Assembly (NCBI GenBank): GCA_037367355.1
Contig: CM074704.1
Span: 2,232,001-2,296,000 of the forward strand
DNA length: 64,000 nucleotides
DNA from: Neoscytalidium dimidiatum
Taxonomy: Eukaryota; Ascomycota; Dothideomycetes; Botryosphaeriales; Botryosphaeriaceae
Reading direction: 5' to 3'
Position numbers and translations under genes: made by a program. The notes beneath the pieces are model-generated. The model searched no databases. It was not told where the DNA came from and was given only the letters and a program-made list of their open reading frames with translations. How positions within the stretch are numbered: the stretch's first letter is position 1; every line of letters starts with the position of its first letter. Positions 10,978-22,000 of the stretch are shown piece by piece.

Positions 10978-13833
10978 CTACAAACCTGCCAGCACAGCCT
11001 GCACTCCCACACTCCCCGAGTCCTCTCTGTTGCGCACGAACCCTCTGAGGGCCTCCCTCTCCGCGCCACTGACACCCCTAAGCCTCTCTCGCAAGGCCTC
11101 CGGGCCGATGACGAACAAGTTTGCCACCTCGACCAGGACGTCCATGCCACCCTTTTCGAAGCCGCCAACGTTTGCACTCGCTGCATTCTTGTTGCTGTCG
11201 GTGGATCCACGCTTACCAGCGGCATCAGCGGCAGCGCTGCCAGAAGTAGGCCAGCCGCGCACGAGCTCTGCGTACTTGGTAGCATCCTTTGATACGACGA
11301 GACCGCCCGTGAGGGAGACAGTAAAGCGGCGGAAGTGATCGAGCAGCTGGCTGCGCAGGCCGAGGGCGAGCTCACTAAGGAAGAGACCGAGAGCCGGTTG
11401 GCTGAGCGTGGCCGTGGCTTGCGTAGCCACCTTGTCGAGGAAGCGCGTCACCGCCAGGCATGTCGGCGTCTCGGCGCCCAGAGAAACGAGGTCGTCGTCC
11501 CGAGGGCGGAAGTCTTGCTTCTTCTGGCCTTGCAGGAGCTTCGTTGTCCACGATAATACAACGTCGATGGTCTTCTGGAGAATGTTGCTGATTTTGGTTT
11601 CGAGATTGGTGATGGTGGCGTTGGTTGTCTTTTCGATTTCACGACGGGTTATGAGAGAGGGTGAGGCAAGGGGGAGAAGCACGGTGTTTATAGACATCTG
11701 GACGAGGTGCAAGATGCCTATTGCGGTACGAAGAGAGTAGAGGTACGAGATATCCGGAGGGTTATTCTTAATGTTCTCCTGGGAGGCAGCCAATTCGGCA
11801 GCCCTAGGCCTTAGTTAGCAAAATCGATGAATGAAAAGTGAGGAAAAGTCGACTTACGCATCCAGAGCTGTCTCCAGGTAAATCTCACCAACGTGAGATA
11901 GAAGAAGACCCAGCATAGCTTGGACGTCCTTAGGTGTCTCGTTACCTCCACTCAGCTCAAGACCGCGACCAACACCTTCGGCCAACCACTTGAGCATCCG
12001 CTTTGCGTTGGACAGACTAAGCTGGCCATCCTCTTCAGAGACCTCGATTTCCTTATCGCTGTCGGCTTCTTTGATACCAGCCAGCCTAAGCATCATGTTC
12101 CTCTGCGAGGTCGAGATATCGGCAGAGCGCAGTCGCTCCATATAGGCATCCTTCGCTGACGCAAAAAGTTCACGGCCTCTTTGACTCAGTGAGCCGAGGT
12201 AAGAGGTCGGAATCTTACGCCTCTTTGACTGGTAGACTGTGAACTTGAAAAGCAGCGAAGAGTACAGCTCTTCTAGATTCTTCTTTTCTCTCTCGATGTA
12301 AGAAGACCCGAGGAGATAAGGAATGAAAAGATCTTCAAGTTGTTGATCCAGCATTGCCGCAACTTGTGACGTGACCGGCTCAGGATGCTCAGTAAGTCCG
12401 TGCGACTTCAAGTCTTCTACTAGGGCTCCAATGTAACCCCGTGCGGCTTGCAAGGAACGGAGGAATGCAAGTGAGGATATAGAATTCGCTTTCTCAAGCA
12501 CCATTTCTAACCTGGCTTGGATCTAAATGAGCGTGTTAGTGATGCTGTTGTGCCTAGAGCTCAGTGGCCAAGGACGTACTGATTGCTGGAAGACGCGCTG
12601 CAAAAAGCGTATCAGGACCTCGTCAGAATATGGGAATGCTTTCTTGATAATGAAAGACTCTTCCTGAACGACGAGCCTGACTTCATCCACTAGGGACTGA
12701 AGGCTTGGCTCAACACCAGGAGGTTCAGCATCCGGATCGGCGAGACGGTCCCACCTATTCGACTGTCAGCTTACGACTGAAATTACTGTGTAGATGTGTG
12801 GAGTATTACGTTTCTCCGTCGCCAGCAACCTCTTCGGTAACGAGCTGGCTTCGGTCGATGAAGAACTGGTGTTGATTCACGAACAGACCCATAACACTCG
12901 CGCCATCATTGAAGTCACGCAGGGCCGCAGCACATTCCTATGACAAGTTCAGCAGGAGCATCAGCCACCATGATGGAGCATTCTCACCCTCATGCCGTCG
13001 AAGTTCTGCCTTCGGTAAAAATCGTCGAACTGCTTCAGTAGATCTTTCTCCAACATTTCCAGGAATTTCTCAATTATTTCCCTTGTATTGTGTTTCTTTG
13101 GTGGAGGAGGTGGAGCGCCATTTTGCCCATTGATATCCACGCCATTCGTTCTGTGGCCGTTTATGTGGGAGTTTTCGGGATCCAGTCTATGACTGAGCCG
13201 CAAAAGTTGTCTGGCAATGTGCGCGCAGCGAACCTTGCCATCTCCGCCTCCAAGTCTCCTGACATCTTCGAGTGAAGATAGATCTCCGCGCTCGCTGACC
13301 TCCATCCAACACTGGATAAGGAATTTGGCGTCCTGCGCACGTTGTCGCTGCCGGTCGAGCTCCTCCAACCGCTCTCCGATCCTGACCGCAACATTGCCGC
13401 CAGTTTCGCCATCTACACCCTCGCTGACACTTCCATTCAGAGAGTTGTCCAATCTGTTGAATTGTTCAATCGCATCCTCGAGCTTTCTTCCTAGCGACTC
13501 CGTCTTCTGACTGTGCTGTGCTTCTGCACGTCGCACCGAGCCAGAAAGCTCATTCTCTTGGAGCTCTAGATCCTCTGATAGTGTACCTAATCTTGCTAGA
13601 GCATGTTCGAAAGTGCGGATCAAGGGCTTGGGATCGAAGGCCACCTGGCGAGTCGGATTCCCCGAGCGACGGCTGGCAGGAACAGCAGCATCGGAGAGCG
13701 TTTCGATGAAGTCCTTGACAATGAAGTCTTGGCTCTGGAAGGTTTCGAGCGAGAACTCGGGGCCGCGATACGAGGTAGCTCGCGATGTCCTGGTGGACGT
13801 GATGGACTTTGTGTCGGAGGCGGGGCCGACCAT
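10978..13833 (-). CDS. SEC10: exocyst complex component Sec10
   Basis: Five exons are predicted: 13833-12988, 12937-12810, 12754-12580, 12522-11858 and 11803-10978 (879 aa). The N-terminus has FSLETFQSQDFIVKDFIE, followed by a long coiled-coil-forming segment; the rest is helical, as in the CATCHR rods of the exocyst. A Pro-rich loop (PPPPPKK) lies near residue 255. Sec10 is one of eight exocyst subunits tethering secretory vesicles to the plasma membrane at growing hyphal tips. The start at 13833 is in a strong context (CCACCATGG), yet another ORF on the same strand ends only 5 nt upstream, so its 5' leader must overlap that ORF or an upstream exon has been missed. Confidence 0.92.
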
Positions 13834-13838
13834 GGTGG

Positions 13839-14450
13839 TCACCAATGGTTGGGAACGAGGCGCTCGTAGGACAAACCAGTGGAGGCGCGACGGCGAGCTT
13901 CTCGGAGCTCCTGGATAGCCTGCTGCTCGCGCAGGTTGTAGTTGTGCAGCTCCTCGGCGGCACGAAAGTCCTCGTAAGAACGGAAGGGGCGATACGGGTG
14001 GTAGGGCACGCCGGGCGGAGGATCGTCGTGCAGGCCCTCCTCGTGCTCGGAGGGAGTGACGCAGCGAATGCTCTGGTAGCCCGGCGGGGTCTGGCGGGGC
14101 GGCGGAAGCGGGGTGGATGAGCGGTTGAGGTGGTGCCTGAGGGCGAGGCGGGTCGAGGGTTCGGCGGGAGCGGTCGCGGTAGCGGTAGCGGTAGCGGGCT
14201 GAGGTGTGGCGGAGCCTGAGGCGGCAGCAGAGGTCTGGTCAGTGCTCGAGTGGACGAAGACGGCGTGCAGCAGGTCCTTGAGCCTGTGCACAAAGCGGAC
14301 GAGCTCGTGGCGCGGGTGCAGCTCGCGCAGCTTCCGACGCAGGCGCTGCACCGTGTGCTTCCTGGAGCGCTGGGTGGGCATGCGACCGAGAGACGAGAGA
14401 GCGCAGAGCTGGCGGCGGCGGCGGCGGCGACAGTCTGGACGGGCATCCAT
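13839..14450 (-). CDS. 203-codon ORF ending 5 nt before SEC10 (unknown)
   Basis: An intron-free frame runs from ATG 14450 to TGA 13841-13839. Its start is very Arg-rich, then comes a segment that looks like a folded helical domain (RKLRELHPRHELVRFVHRLK and on), a Ser/Thr/Ala/Pro linker, and a tail rich in Glu and Arg (EELHNYNLREQQAIQELR). I recognise no family. An alternative ATG is 14381, giving a start at MPTQRSRKH. It may be an independent small protein, a translated upstream ORF of SEC10, or exons joined to SEC10 by splicing I did not find. The spacing makes a shared transcript likely if it is translated. Confidence 0.5.
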   Translation of the reverse strand: MDARPDCRRRRRRQLCALSSLGRMPTQRSRKHTVQRLRRKLRELHPRHELVRFVHRLKDLLHAVFVHSSTDQTSAAASGSATPQPATATATATAPAEPSTRLALRHHLNRSSTPLPPPRQTPPGYQSIRCVTPSEHEEGLHDDPPPGVPYHPYRPFRSYEDFRAAEELHNYNLREQQAIQELREARRRASTGLSYERLVPNHW

Positions 14451-14754
14451 GTCGGCCAAGTTAAGCTCGCGTGTTGAGCCACACAGGCCACATCATGCTG
14501 CTGTCCGCTGTCCCGTAGGGCTGGCAATGACCTGCCGCTCTCCCGCGCCGAGCCTTCTGCGCCTGCTGCCACTGACGAAGCGCTCAACACTTTGGCCAGA
14601 GCTGCTGTGGTACTTATATACATGGCCTGACCTGACCTGCCGCCCGCATTGATGCACAGACGCTGACCCTCCCCCGTCTGCCTCTGCCGCCCGTCGTCTC
14701 CACCATCTCTAGCCTCCACGAGCCCTCCCGTCTCCTTCGCCGTAGCCTGCAGCC
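14451..14754. promoter_or_regulatory. shared upstream region between the SEC10-side ORF and NUS1
   Basis: A 304-nt gap between divergent start codons (14450 minus, 14755 plus). The NUS1 side is C/T-rich (about 14660-14750), as in many fungal 5' leaders. No specific site is recognised. Confidence 0.45.
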
Positions 14755-15898
14755 ATGGTTGGCCTCCGCGAATCAGCTGCTCTCCGCAATGGCGCCCATC
14801 CCGACGGCCGCCCATTGAGCCACCGCGAACGCGAAGCCCTCCTCAAACCATACCTTCCCTCCAGTCCCGCAAGCCAAAACAACTCCACCGAGTCCGCATC
14901 CACACGCCGTCCCGCGCCAAAGTCGCAGCGCAAGAAGCCAATGCGCGACTTCCTCCGCCAGCAGCTCTACCTCGCTACGTACCTCACCATCCAGGCTCTC
15001 TTCTCGCTCTACGTCCGTCTGCGCACTGCGTACCATGCTGTTGGCGACCGCATATTCGCTCTCCTTTACTACCACCATCGCTCGCCCGAGCTCATCCAGA
15101 AGGACATCAAGGACCTAGACCGCCTGCCCCAGCACCTGAGCATAACCCTGGACTTCAATGACGACGAGCAGCGCGGCGCAGGCCTCGAGGGCCTTGTCAA
15201 CGATATCAGCGAGGTAGCCGCGTGGTGCGCCAGTGCCGGCATTCCCGCTCTCAGCGTCTACGAGAAGACGGGTACGTATGCTGCCGCGCGTTGGTGAAAC
15301 GCCTGCTAACCACCTGCAACAGGAATCCTCAAGAACTACCTCCCTGCCACCCACCGCAAGATTTCTCAAACGCTGGAGGCTTACTTCGGACCCGCAAAGA
15401 AACCGACCCTCTCGCTTCGCGCTCCGAACCTGCCCTCCTTTAGCCCTCCCGCGACACCCCCCGAGCCCGCCACTGCCTCGTCTTCTGACGCCAATGGCCG
15501 CGCTCCTCTCTCACATTTGACAATCCTTCTACTCAGTGCCGAGGATGGACGTAGCACTCTGGTGGACCTGACCAAAACTTTGGCGGAGATGTCGCAGCGC
15601 AATAAGATTGCGCCTTCGGATATCTCCATGGAATTGATTGACGCTGAAATCACTGAAAGCGTCATGGGCGAGCCGGACCTGTTGATCATATTTGGTCCGC
15701 GGGTCGTGCTCAAGGGATACCCCCCATGGCAGGTCCGGCTGACGGAGATATTGTAAGTCGAGTGCTGAAGGAAATTCCCATTGAAACTTGCTAACATTCA
15801 AAAATAGCCACTCTCCGGATACCTCAGGCGTTGGTTACCAGACCTTCCTTCGTGGCTTGCACAAATACGCCAAGGCTCAGATGCGCTTTGGCAGGTAA
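14755..15898 (+). CDS. NUS1: dehydrodolichyl diphosphate synthase subunit Nus1 (NgBR-like)
   Basis: Three exons are predicted: 14755-15271, 15323-15752 and 15808-15898 (345 aa). The N-terminus is polar; one hydrophobic stretch (YLATYLTIQALFSLYV, about residues 77-92) is a probable ER membrane anchor. The rest resembles cis-prenyltransferases but lacks a complete catalytic site, as expected for the regulatory partner. The protein ends in MRFGR, placing the conserved C-terminal RxG motif of the Nus1/NgBR family right at the terminus, where it completes the active site of the catalytic partner. The complex makes the long polyprenyl diphosphate used for dolichol and thus protein glycosylation in the ER. 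Confidence 0.9.
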
Positions 15899-16057
15899 TA
15901 ACAGTTTTACGGAGGAACGCCCACCATAGATTTGGGCAATTACGCATCTAACAAGACCAAGGAGACTGCATTTTCGTCCTGAAAGGCATGTCAACGGCGT
16001 TGGCGCTGAAACTTTTGCTTTCCCCATCTTTAACGGCTGCGGCTTCCTTTCAGCGTC

Positions 16058-16075
16058 GTATCTTTCGAAAGATAC
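16058..16075. repeat. perfect 18-nt palindrome
   Basis: GTATCTTTCGAAAGATAC is a perfect 9+9 inverted repeat with no loop. It lies 160 nt after the NUS1 stop and 5 nt before a second stem (AACCC/GGGTT, 16081-16100). It could be a protein-binding site or fold in the NUS1 3' UTR. Confidence 0.8.
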
Positions 16076-16359
16076 CCCTGAACCCTCCTTCGCGGGGGTT
16101 ATTTTATAGAGTAGATCAATTGAGCCTCTATCAATCTCTCAGTTTCCGCACAGTTGTGCAGGAAGCAGACTCCGGGCTGTGAAGGGGTATGATATGGCAC
16201 TTTTATTTTCCGGTAAACTTTCACTTCCCAAGAGATATCTCTAATGTGGACTTATGAGGAGAATTAGAGGCGGTGTAAGCACAATGTGCTGCTCCCTTGT
16301 TGGATGATTTGGCAACACGCAAAAGAGAGCTTCGTAAGACTATCTGAATTGATATAACC

Positions 16360-16409
16360 TCTTTGGAGGATCTTGATTCTCCAAAGATCATCGACCACCT
16401 TAACGTGGT
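16360..16409. repeat. two adjacent hairpins
   Basis: A 9-bp stem (TCTTTGGAG/CTCCAAAGA, 10-nt loop, 16360-16387) is followed by a 5-bp stem (ACCAC/GTGGT, 6-nt loop, 16394-16409). Both are exact. They lie in the space downstream of NUS1 and of the GH93-like gene. Confidence 0.65.
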
Positions 16410-16502
16410 GGCACTAAAAGCGACTAAAGTTATATCGATATGCTGACCCTGACAACATTTTCATCGGATTCATTTTCCATTCGTTACCGCAGGGTACGAG
16501 GG

Positions 16503-17669
16503 TCACCTCGGTATTGGAACCACACCCACCGCCACCCAGTTGTTCGCACCGTCACCCATATTCCCGCCGTTGGACAGCATCAACTTCTTCTGGCCCTGCA
16601 CATCAATGATCCTCAAGGCCCTCGAATAAGCCGACCACTGGCCAACGTCGACCATCTTCCATCCCGCCGGATCAACGGAATCCTCATTGACAAAGACCTC
16701 CTCCCTCGAGTTTCCGTTCATGATGACGATGCCGGACCCATCCGCACGGTCCGGATGCTCCGTCCAGATCACGTACGGAGACCCGACCGGCGTCGTGCGC
16801 GAGCTGTCGTTGGACGCGATCCGCGTGCCCCGGACGCCCCCGAAGCCCAACGGCGACGAGGCGACCTTGTACGTCGCGGCGCAGCCGCCGGGCCCGCAGT
16901 CCTCGTAGGTCAGGACGTACGCGCCGGTCGACTCGACGCGGGCGACGACGGCCATGCCCGGGCGCGCCGCGTAGTCCGGGTCGGCGACCGCGTCGACGGG
17001 CGGCGACGTCCACGCGCGCAGGTCGCCCGTCGTCGCGTACACCAGCTTCTGCGCGTGCGCGGGGTCGCGCTGGTCCGAGTAGAAGCACACCAGCGCGCCG
17101 TCGTGGACCAGGAGGAAGGGCTCCCACACGGCGTCGTTGCCGTTGGCCACGGTCTCCGGCCCCGCGCCGTGCGCGATGTGCGAGGCGAAGGTCCAGGTGG
17201 CGCCGGCGTCGCGGCTGGCGTAGACGTCGAGGTAGGCCTCGCTGAGGTCGGCGGGCACGGAGGCGCCGGCGAGGAGGAGCGTGCTGGCTGGGTAGGCGCT
17301 GATGGGCTGGGGTAGCGTGTAGAGGAAGGGTTGGTAGCGTAGGCCCTAGCCGTTGGCTTGGTCGGAGGCTTGGGAGAAGTTGGTCCAGGTCGCGCCGCCG
17401 TCGGTGGACTTGTAGATGGGGAAGGCGACGAGGGGTGGTTCGGGTGGGTAGTTCTCCCATGTGGTGAGGAGGGAGCCGTCGGCGAGCTGGATGGAGCGCG
17501 CGTAGATGGTGCGCCAGCTGCTGAAGTCGGATCCCGGATAGAATACAGCGTTGTTGTTGAAGTCACTGAATGGGGCCGGAGCCTGGCGAGGGAGTGGAAT
17601 ATTCGTTGCACTGGCCAAGGTAAATGCCTGGATCAGTAACACCAGGGACAGGACGAACATGGTCGACAT
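16503..17669 (-). pseudogene. GH93-like exo-arabinanase gene with an internal stop
   Basis: A single frame runs from ATG 17669 to the stop at 16503 and is open for 388 codons except for one TAG (17348-17346, codon 108). The N-terminus is a clear signal peptide (FVLSLVLLIQAFTLASA). Before the TAG come TWENYPPEPP and an Asp-box (YKSTDGGATW); after it, in the same frame, LRYQPFLYTLP, a second Asp-box (YASRDAGATW), AVWEPFLLVHDGALVCFYSDQRD and RALRI. These are hallmarks of secreted GH93 six-bladed propellers, which release arabinobiose from arabinan. The TAG occupies an aromatic position in the family's NG-aromatic-GLRYQP motif. No GT donor near it allows splicing it out. It is either a young pseudogene, a base error, or a readthrough case. 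Confidence 0.82.
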
Positions 17670-19046
17670 CGAATAGTCGTGAGGGCAAGTACGAGGAGTT
17701 TGAGAATAAGAGGAGATTCAGTTCAGCTTCGAGCTCCTTGCCTAGATTTGGAGATTGTGATTACTTCTCTCAAGCCCGTAAAGACATTTAAATACCCCCC
17801 ACATTTAGTATTCAACTGAATGAAGCAATGGAAAACAGCCGACCACTCTGGGGCAGTGGCCGTCTGCGGAATTTGAGCGAATCGGCAGCGTTCATTCCCG
17901 CATGGTGGCAGGGGAAGTGAAGCGGCAGGTCCGACGGTTCGAAATCATAGAATTGATTTCTGCACTGACTAGCCTTAAATAAGAGATGTTCGTCAGCGGC
18001 GGCTTAGAGACGTTCTGTCTGCACCTTCAGTATACGAAGACTTTCCTTTTGTAGTTTAGGGCTACATGCACCATGCGTTAAGATCTGCCATCCCGCCGGA
18101 TGGCTTACATCTGCCCCTCATTCGCGCCTGCCGAAATCAACAATTAAGGGGGAAAGATATATGGTAAGTTTGCGGTAAGGGTTTGAATGTCTGCGGATGA
18201 TCTCGAATTCAGATCCCGAGTGTGGGCGTTCCTGAGTGGAAATCAAGAAGCAAACACCGAGAAACGAACAAGTACTCAGGATCCATCACTTCATCATAAA
18301 CGGGCGCAAGATCAACTCTCGTTGAGAAAAGAACCGACAAGCGGGACACACATAAGTAGAGAAGTGAAATATCAATTCAACAAAGCTTTTTCTTCGCCAT
18401 CTTACTACTGAATCAACGCATGGACAGCCGAACGGCAGAAAAAAGATGCCGCACAAAAGCCACCAGCACTCAACGCGCAGCAAGAAGACCCTAGCAAACA
18501 AAAAGAAGTCTATACTAGAAGCAACCACTACCTGTCCACAGAGTTCGTAAAAGCGCTCTCTTAACTTCTCAACCCCTGTTATCTCACCGTACCCACCACA
18601 TCTCTCTTGCACGACATCTCCGCAAATCCAGAAATCTCCATACCTTCCAACCAACCTCTCATTCAACGCCCAGCGAAGAGACGAGAGAGAAAAGAGGAAG
18701 GACAGAAGACAACAAAGGGACAGGGGCCACATGAAAGAAAATAAGATATATAACGCGCATAAAAAAGCCAAAGACCAAAGTTTAAAAAGACACATAGCAC
18801 GGCCACCACGTAAAAAGGACCGGATCCGCCCTTCCTTTCTCTCTGACTACAATTAGTAGAGGTAAGGCATCTCGTCCCTTCTTTCCATGCATTTCCCATC
18901 CCGTCCGTTCACAGGCGAAAAGTCCATCTATCAGCGTATCCGAACCATGCATGAAGGGAAAAACAACACTCCAAAGTTGGGCTCCTTTGATTCTCCTTCT
19001 TCCATACTACCGACACCAGAGCGCCCCAGGACTTTCGCGCACACCT
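17670..19046. other. intergenic between myosin I 3' end and GH93-like 5' end
   Basis: About 1.38 kb. The right part (about 18100-19046) is purine/A-rich on the plus strand and is probably the long 3' UTR of the myosin gene. A 169-codon minus-strand frame (18286-18795) is rich in Phe, Leu, Cys and Trp and looks like translated noncoding sequence. The left part holds the GH93-like promoter. Confidence 0.55.
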
Positions 19047-22000
19047 TTACCAGTCGTCATCGTCGTCATCCTTCTTACTCATTGCCGCTTGCCTCGCTCT
19101 CAAGGCCTCCGCGAGGCCACCAGCCATGCTTGGCGCCGCCGGCGCACCATTGCCTGCCGCACTCTCCGCGGTCGAGTAGCCGCTGTCTCTCGGAGCTGGA
19201 GGAGGCACAGGCTTGCGACCTGCAGGGCGCTTTGCCGGAGGGGCGGGAGGGATGGGTTTCTGCTTAGCCTGGGCAGCTGCAGCGGCACCTGGAGGAGTTG
19301 GGACGGGGCGAGCTGCGGGAGGCGGCGGAGGAGGAGGGGTGGGTTTAGCTGCCTGAACGTGTTCCTCGAGATAGGCGGAGGGGGCCCAGCCTTGGGCAGA
19401 GCCGTCGAGGCGCTTCGCAAGCCACCAACCTGGAAGGAGGGTCTTTGTCAATGTAACAGTTCTCTATAGGCGAAGGAATTTGACTGCTAATGGATGTCGT
19501 GATATACGTACCATTGTTCTCCTTCTGGAGAATGAGGATAATCTCGTCCTTCTTGACGCTCAACTCGCCGCTTGTCTGGCCATTGAAGTCGTAAAGAGCC
19601 TTGAAGGTGGGCTCCTTGGGCGCTGCTGGCGGTCCAGGTGGGGGTGGTGGCGGCGGCGGTGCGCGCCCTGACGAGGCTGATGGGGTACGTGCGTGTGTTC
19701 CGTTAGAGAGAGCAGCGACCGGTTGTGGTACAGCCCTTGGTTGTGCTGCTGCGGCAGGAGCGGGCGTAGGCTTGGGACGGCTGGACAACTTCGAGGGGCC
19801 ACCTCCAGGGCCGCCAGGACGAAGTAGTTTTCCCTTGGTAATGGGCCTGGCTGCGATCTGCTTGCCTTTTGGTGTTGGCTTTGAGACAGAGTTAGGAGGT
19901 TCTCCAGGACTGGTATGGATTGTTGAACTCTTGTACAGGTCCTGTTGCGGGGGGATCTGGGGATCCTTTTGAGTCTTGACAACAGCGAGCTTGCCAGGCT
20001 TCTTGTTATACTCGACTGTGGGACCAATTTTGAGGTTCGAGCTGCCACGAGTGGCATTGTGAAGATGGGTGAAGAACTCAGTCTTGAAGATGCAGTGGAC
20101 GAGAGGATCCGGCTCCTGTGGCGAAGCAGCGCCTATCGAAAACCAGTCGTCCTTCAAGTTGGAAGCGCTAATGAATTTGATGGCGCCCAGAGGAATTGTC
20201 CGTTCCGCAATGATTGCAATCTGCTTGTTTACCATTGCTTGCTTGACGATGTAGACGTTTTTCTTCGTCAAGATTAATGTGCGAGGTTCAGGCTTACTCG
20301 AACGACCAAGCTTCGACACGAGCACCTCAGCCCTGCACGAAAATAGCACAGGTTCTCCTCTAAGGCCGATGGATTCCGCCAGGTGTTCGCCAGGGCCGCC
20401 CGAGTTGGCAATGCCCAGGTAATCGCCCAAGAATCGACGAGAACCAACCAAACTGTAGCGACGCCTTTCTTTTCTACCAGCCAGAACCTGATGACCCTGG
20501 TCACGCAACTGGATGAATTCCTTGCCGCCGTTGAGCTTCCTCCAGAATCGTTGGATACGAATAGCACACTCAGTGCGGTACCGGAGATAGTTGCGCCATG
20601 CACGCTGAATCCTAATAGCCATATTGTGCCAGTACCTGTCTCTCATGGTTTCCAGGGCGAAGAGAGTCTCGGGCGTCTTGATGAAAACCTTCGTGACACC
20701 CATTTGCCATTCTTCCGCCGGAATGTTGGTGTCCTTCAGGATCTGTTTGGCTCCGGTCTGATAGTCGCCCGTCCATGTGTATTCACCAGCGTACGACAGC
20801 TTCGGCGAGAGGAGAAAGAACCGTTCGACGAACTTCTCAAAGGTCTGACGGGAGGCGAAACCAGCTCGACGAATCCTGACGTTCTCCTGAAGACCCAGAT
20901 ATTTTATTTGATGCAGCACGTTGGCTTCATTAAATTCGGTAGGCGACTTATTCTCGTTCGGCTTTATAGTTCGGATATACGAGGGCGAGGCTTTCATGAG
21001 AGTAGCGACCAAGTCATTTGCGGAAACCTTAATCTTGTCACCAGCAGTCGGAGGACGGCGCTTGTTGTCTGTGTCGATTTGGTTGGGAAAGAGAGTGTGA
21101 ACGAATTGGTTAGAGCTCTGGCCGACCAAGACGAGCAGGTCCTTGAGAAGTTGATCCTTGTTCTTATCCGTCATGCCCTGCACTGCGTACTCGACATCAC
21201 CAGCGTAATGCTTGATGATAAAGTTTCCTTGTCTCGCTGTGAAGTTGGGATGAGAGGACAGGCCATTCAGACGCTGGACGAAGGTTGCATCGGCGGCGGC
21301 AGGATCGGCGTGAGCTGTTGCGCAGGCGTCGTTGAGCGTAGCGAAGACACCAGCTGGTCTCTTTTCCTCGATCAGTTCGCAGACAACCTTGTTATCAAAA
21401 TACTTGATTGGGGTCCATTTGATCTGTTCTCTTGCGTATTCTTCTTGCTCAGTCTTCAGGGTTAGCTGGATGAAGATTTGTTGCAGCTTCTCATTGACGT
21501 AGTTAATGCATAGTTGCTCGAAGCTGTTGCGCTCAAAGATTTCGAAGCCGTAGATATCCAAGATACCTATCGAGTGGGCTTGTTCTCCACGAGCCTTCAA
21601 CGACATGTTGATTCTCATGACGATCCAGTCGAACATGTTATAGTAGATGGCTTTGGCTAGAGCGTCCCGGACAGCTGCAGCCTGCGCCCTGTTCAACGGG
21701 ACGTCGTAAACAGAGCCTCTCCGGCCACCACGGCTCGTCTCCATCACTCTTTGAGTAAGAGCTTTGTTGACGTGTACTGAGTCGACCTCCAACAAATAGG
21801 CAACAAAATCAACCACCGACTGGTCTGATATCGCTGCATTCCCTTCATCGTTTTCTACGAACGTTACGTTGCCCAGCCAGAGAATAGCTGAGAGCATGCG
21901 GAAGACGTTGTCCTGCTCATCTTGTGACATTCCAATGATTTTCATGGCGTTGAGCGTATCCTTGAACTCGGCGAGGTCGTCGATGCCGTCCACATCGTAA

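Larger units (their letters stand above)
15899..16502. other. AT-richer intergenic region with several hairpins
   Basis: About 600 nt between NUS1 and the convergent GH93-like gene, visibly richer in A and T than the flanks. No ORF is supported. It contains several inverted repeats listed separately (16058-16075, 16081-16100, 16360-16387, 16394-16409). Confidence 0.6.

Noticed and set aside
16503..17258. Separate 251-codon gene for the C-terminal GH93 part
   Set aside because: The frame is the same as the signal-peptide half, separated by one TAG, so it is the same gene.
18286..18795. 169-codon minus-strand frame below the myosin gene
   Set aside because: Rich in Phe, Leu, Cys and Trp, typical of translated A/G-rich untranslated sequence, and located in the presumed myosin 3' UTR.
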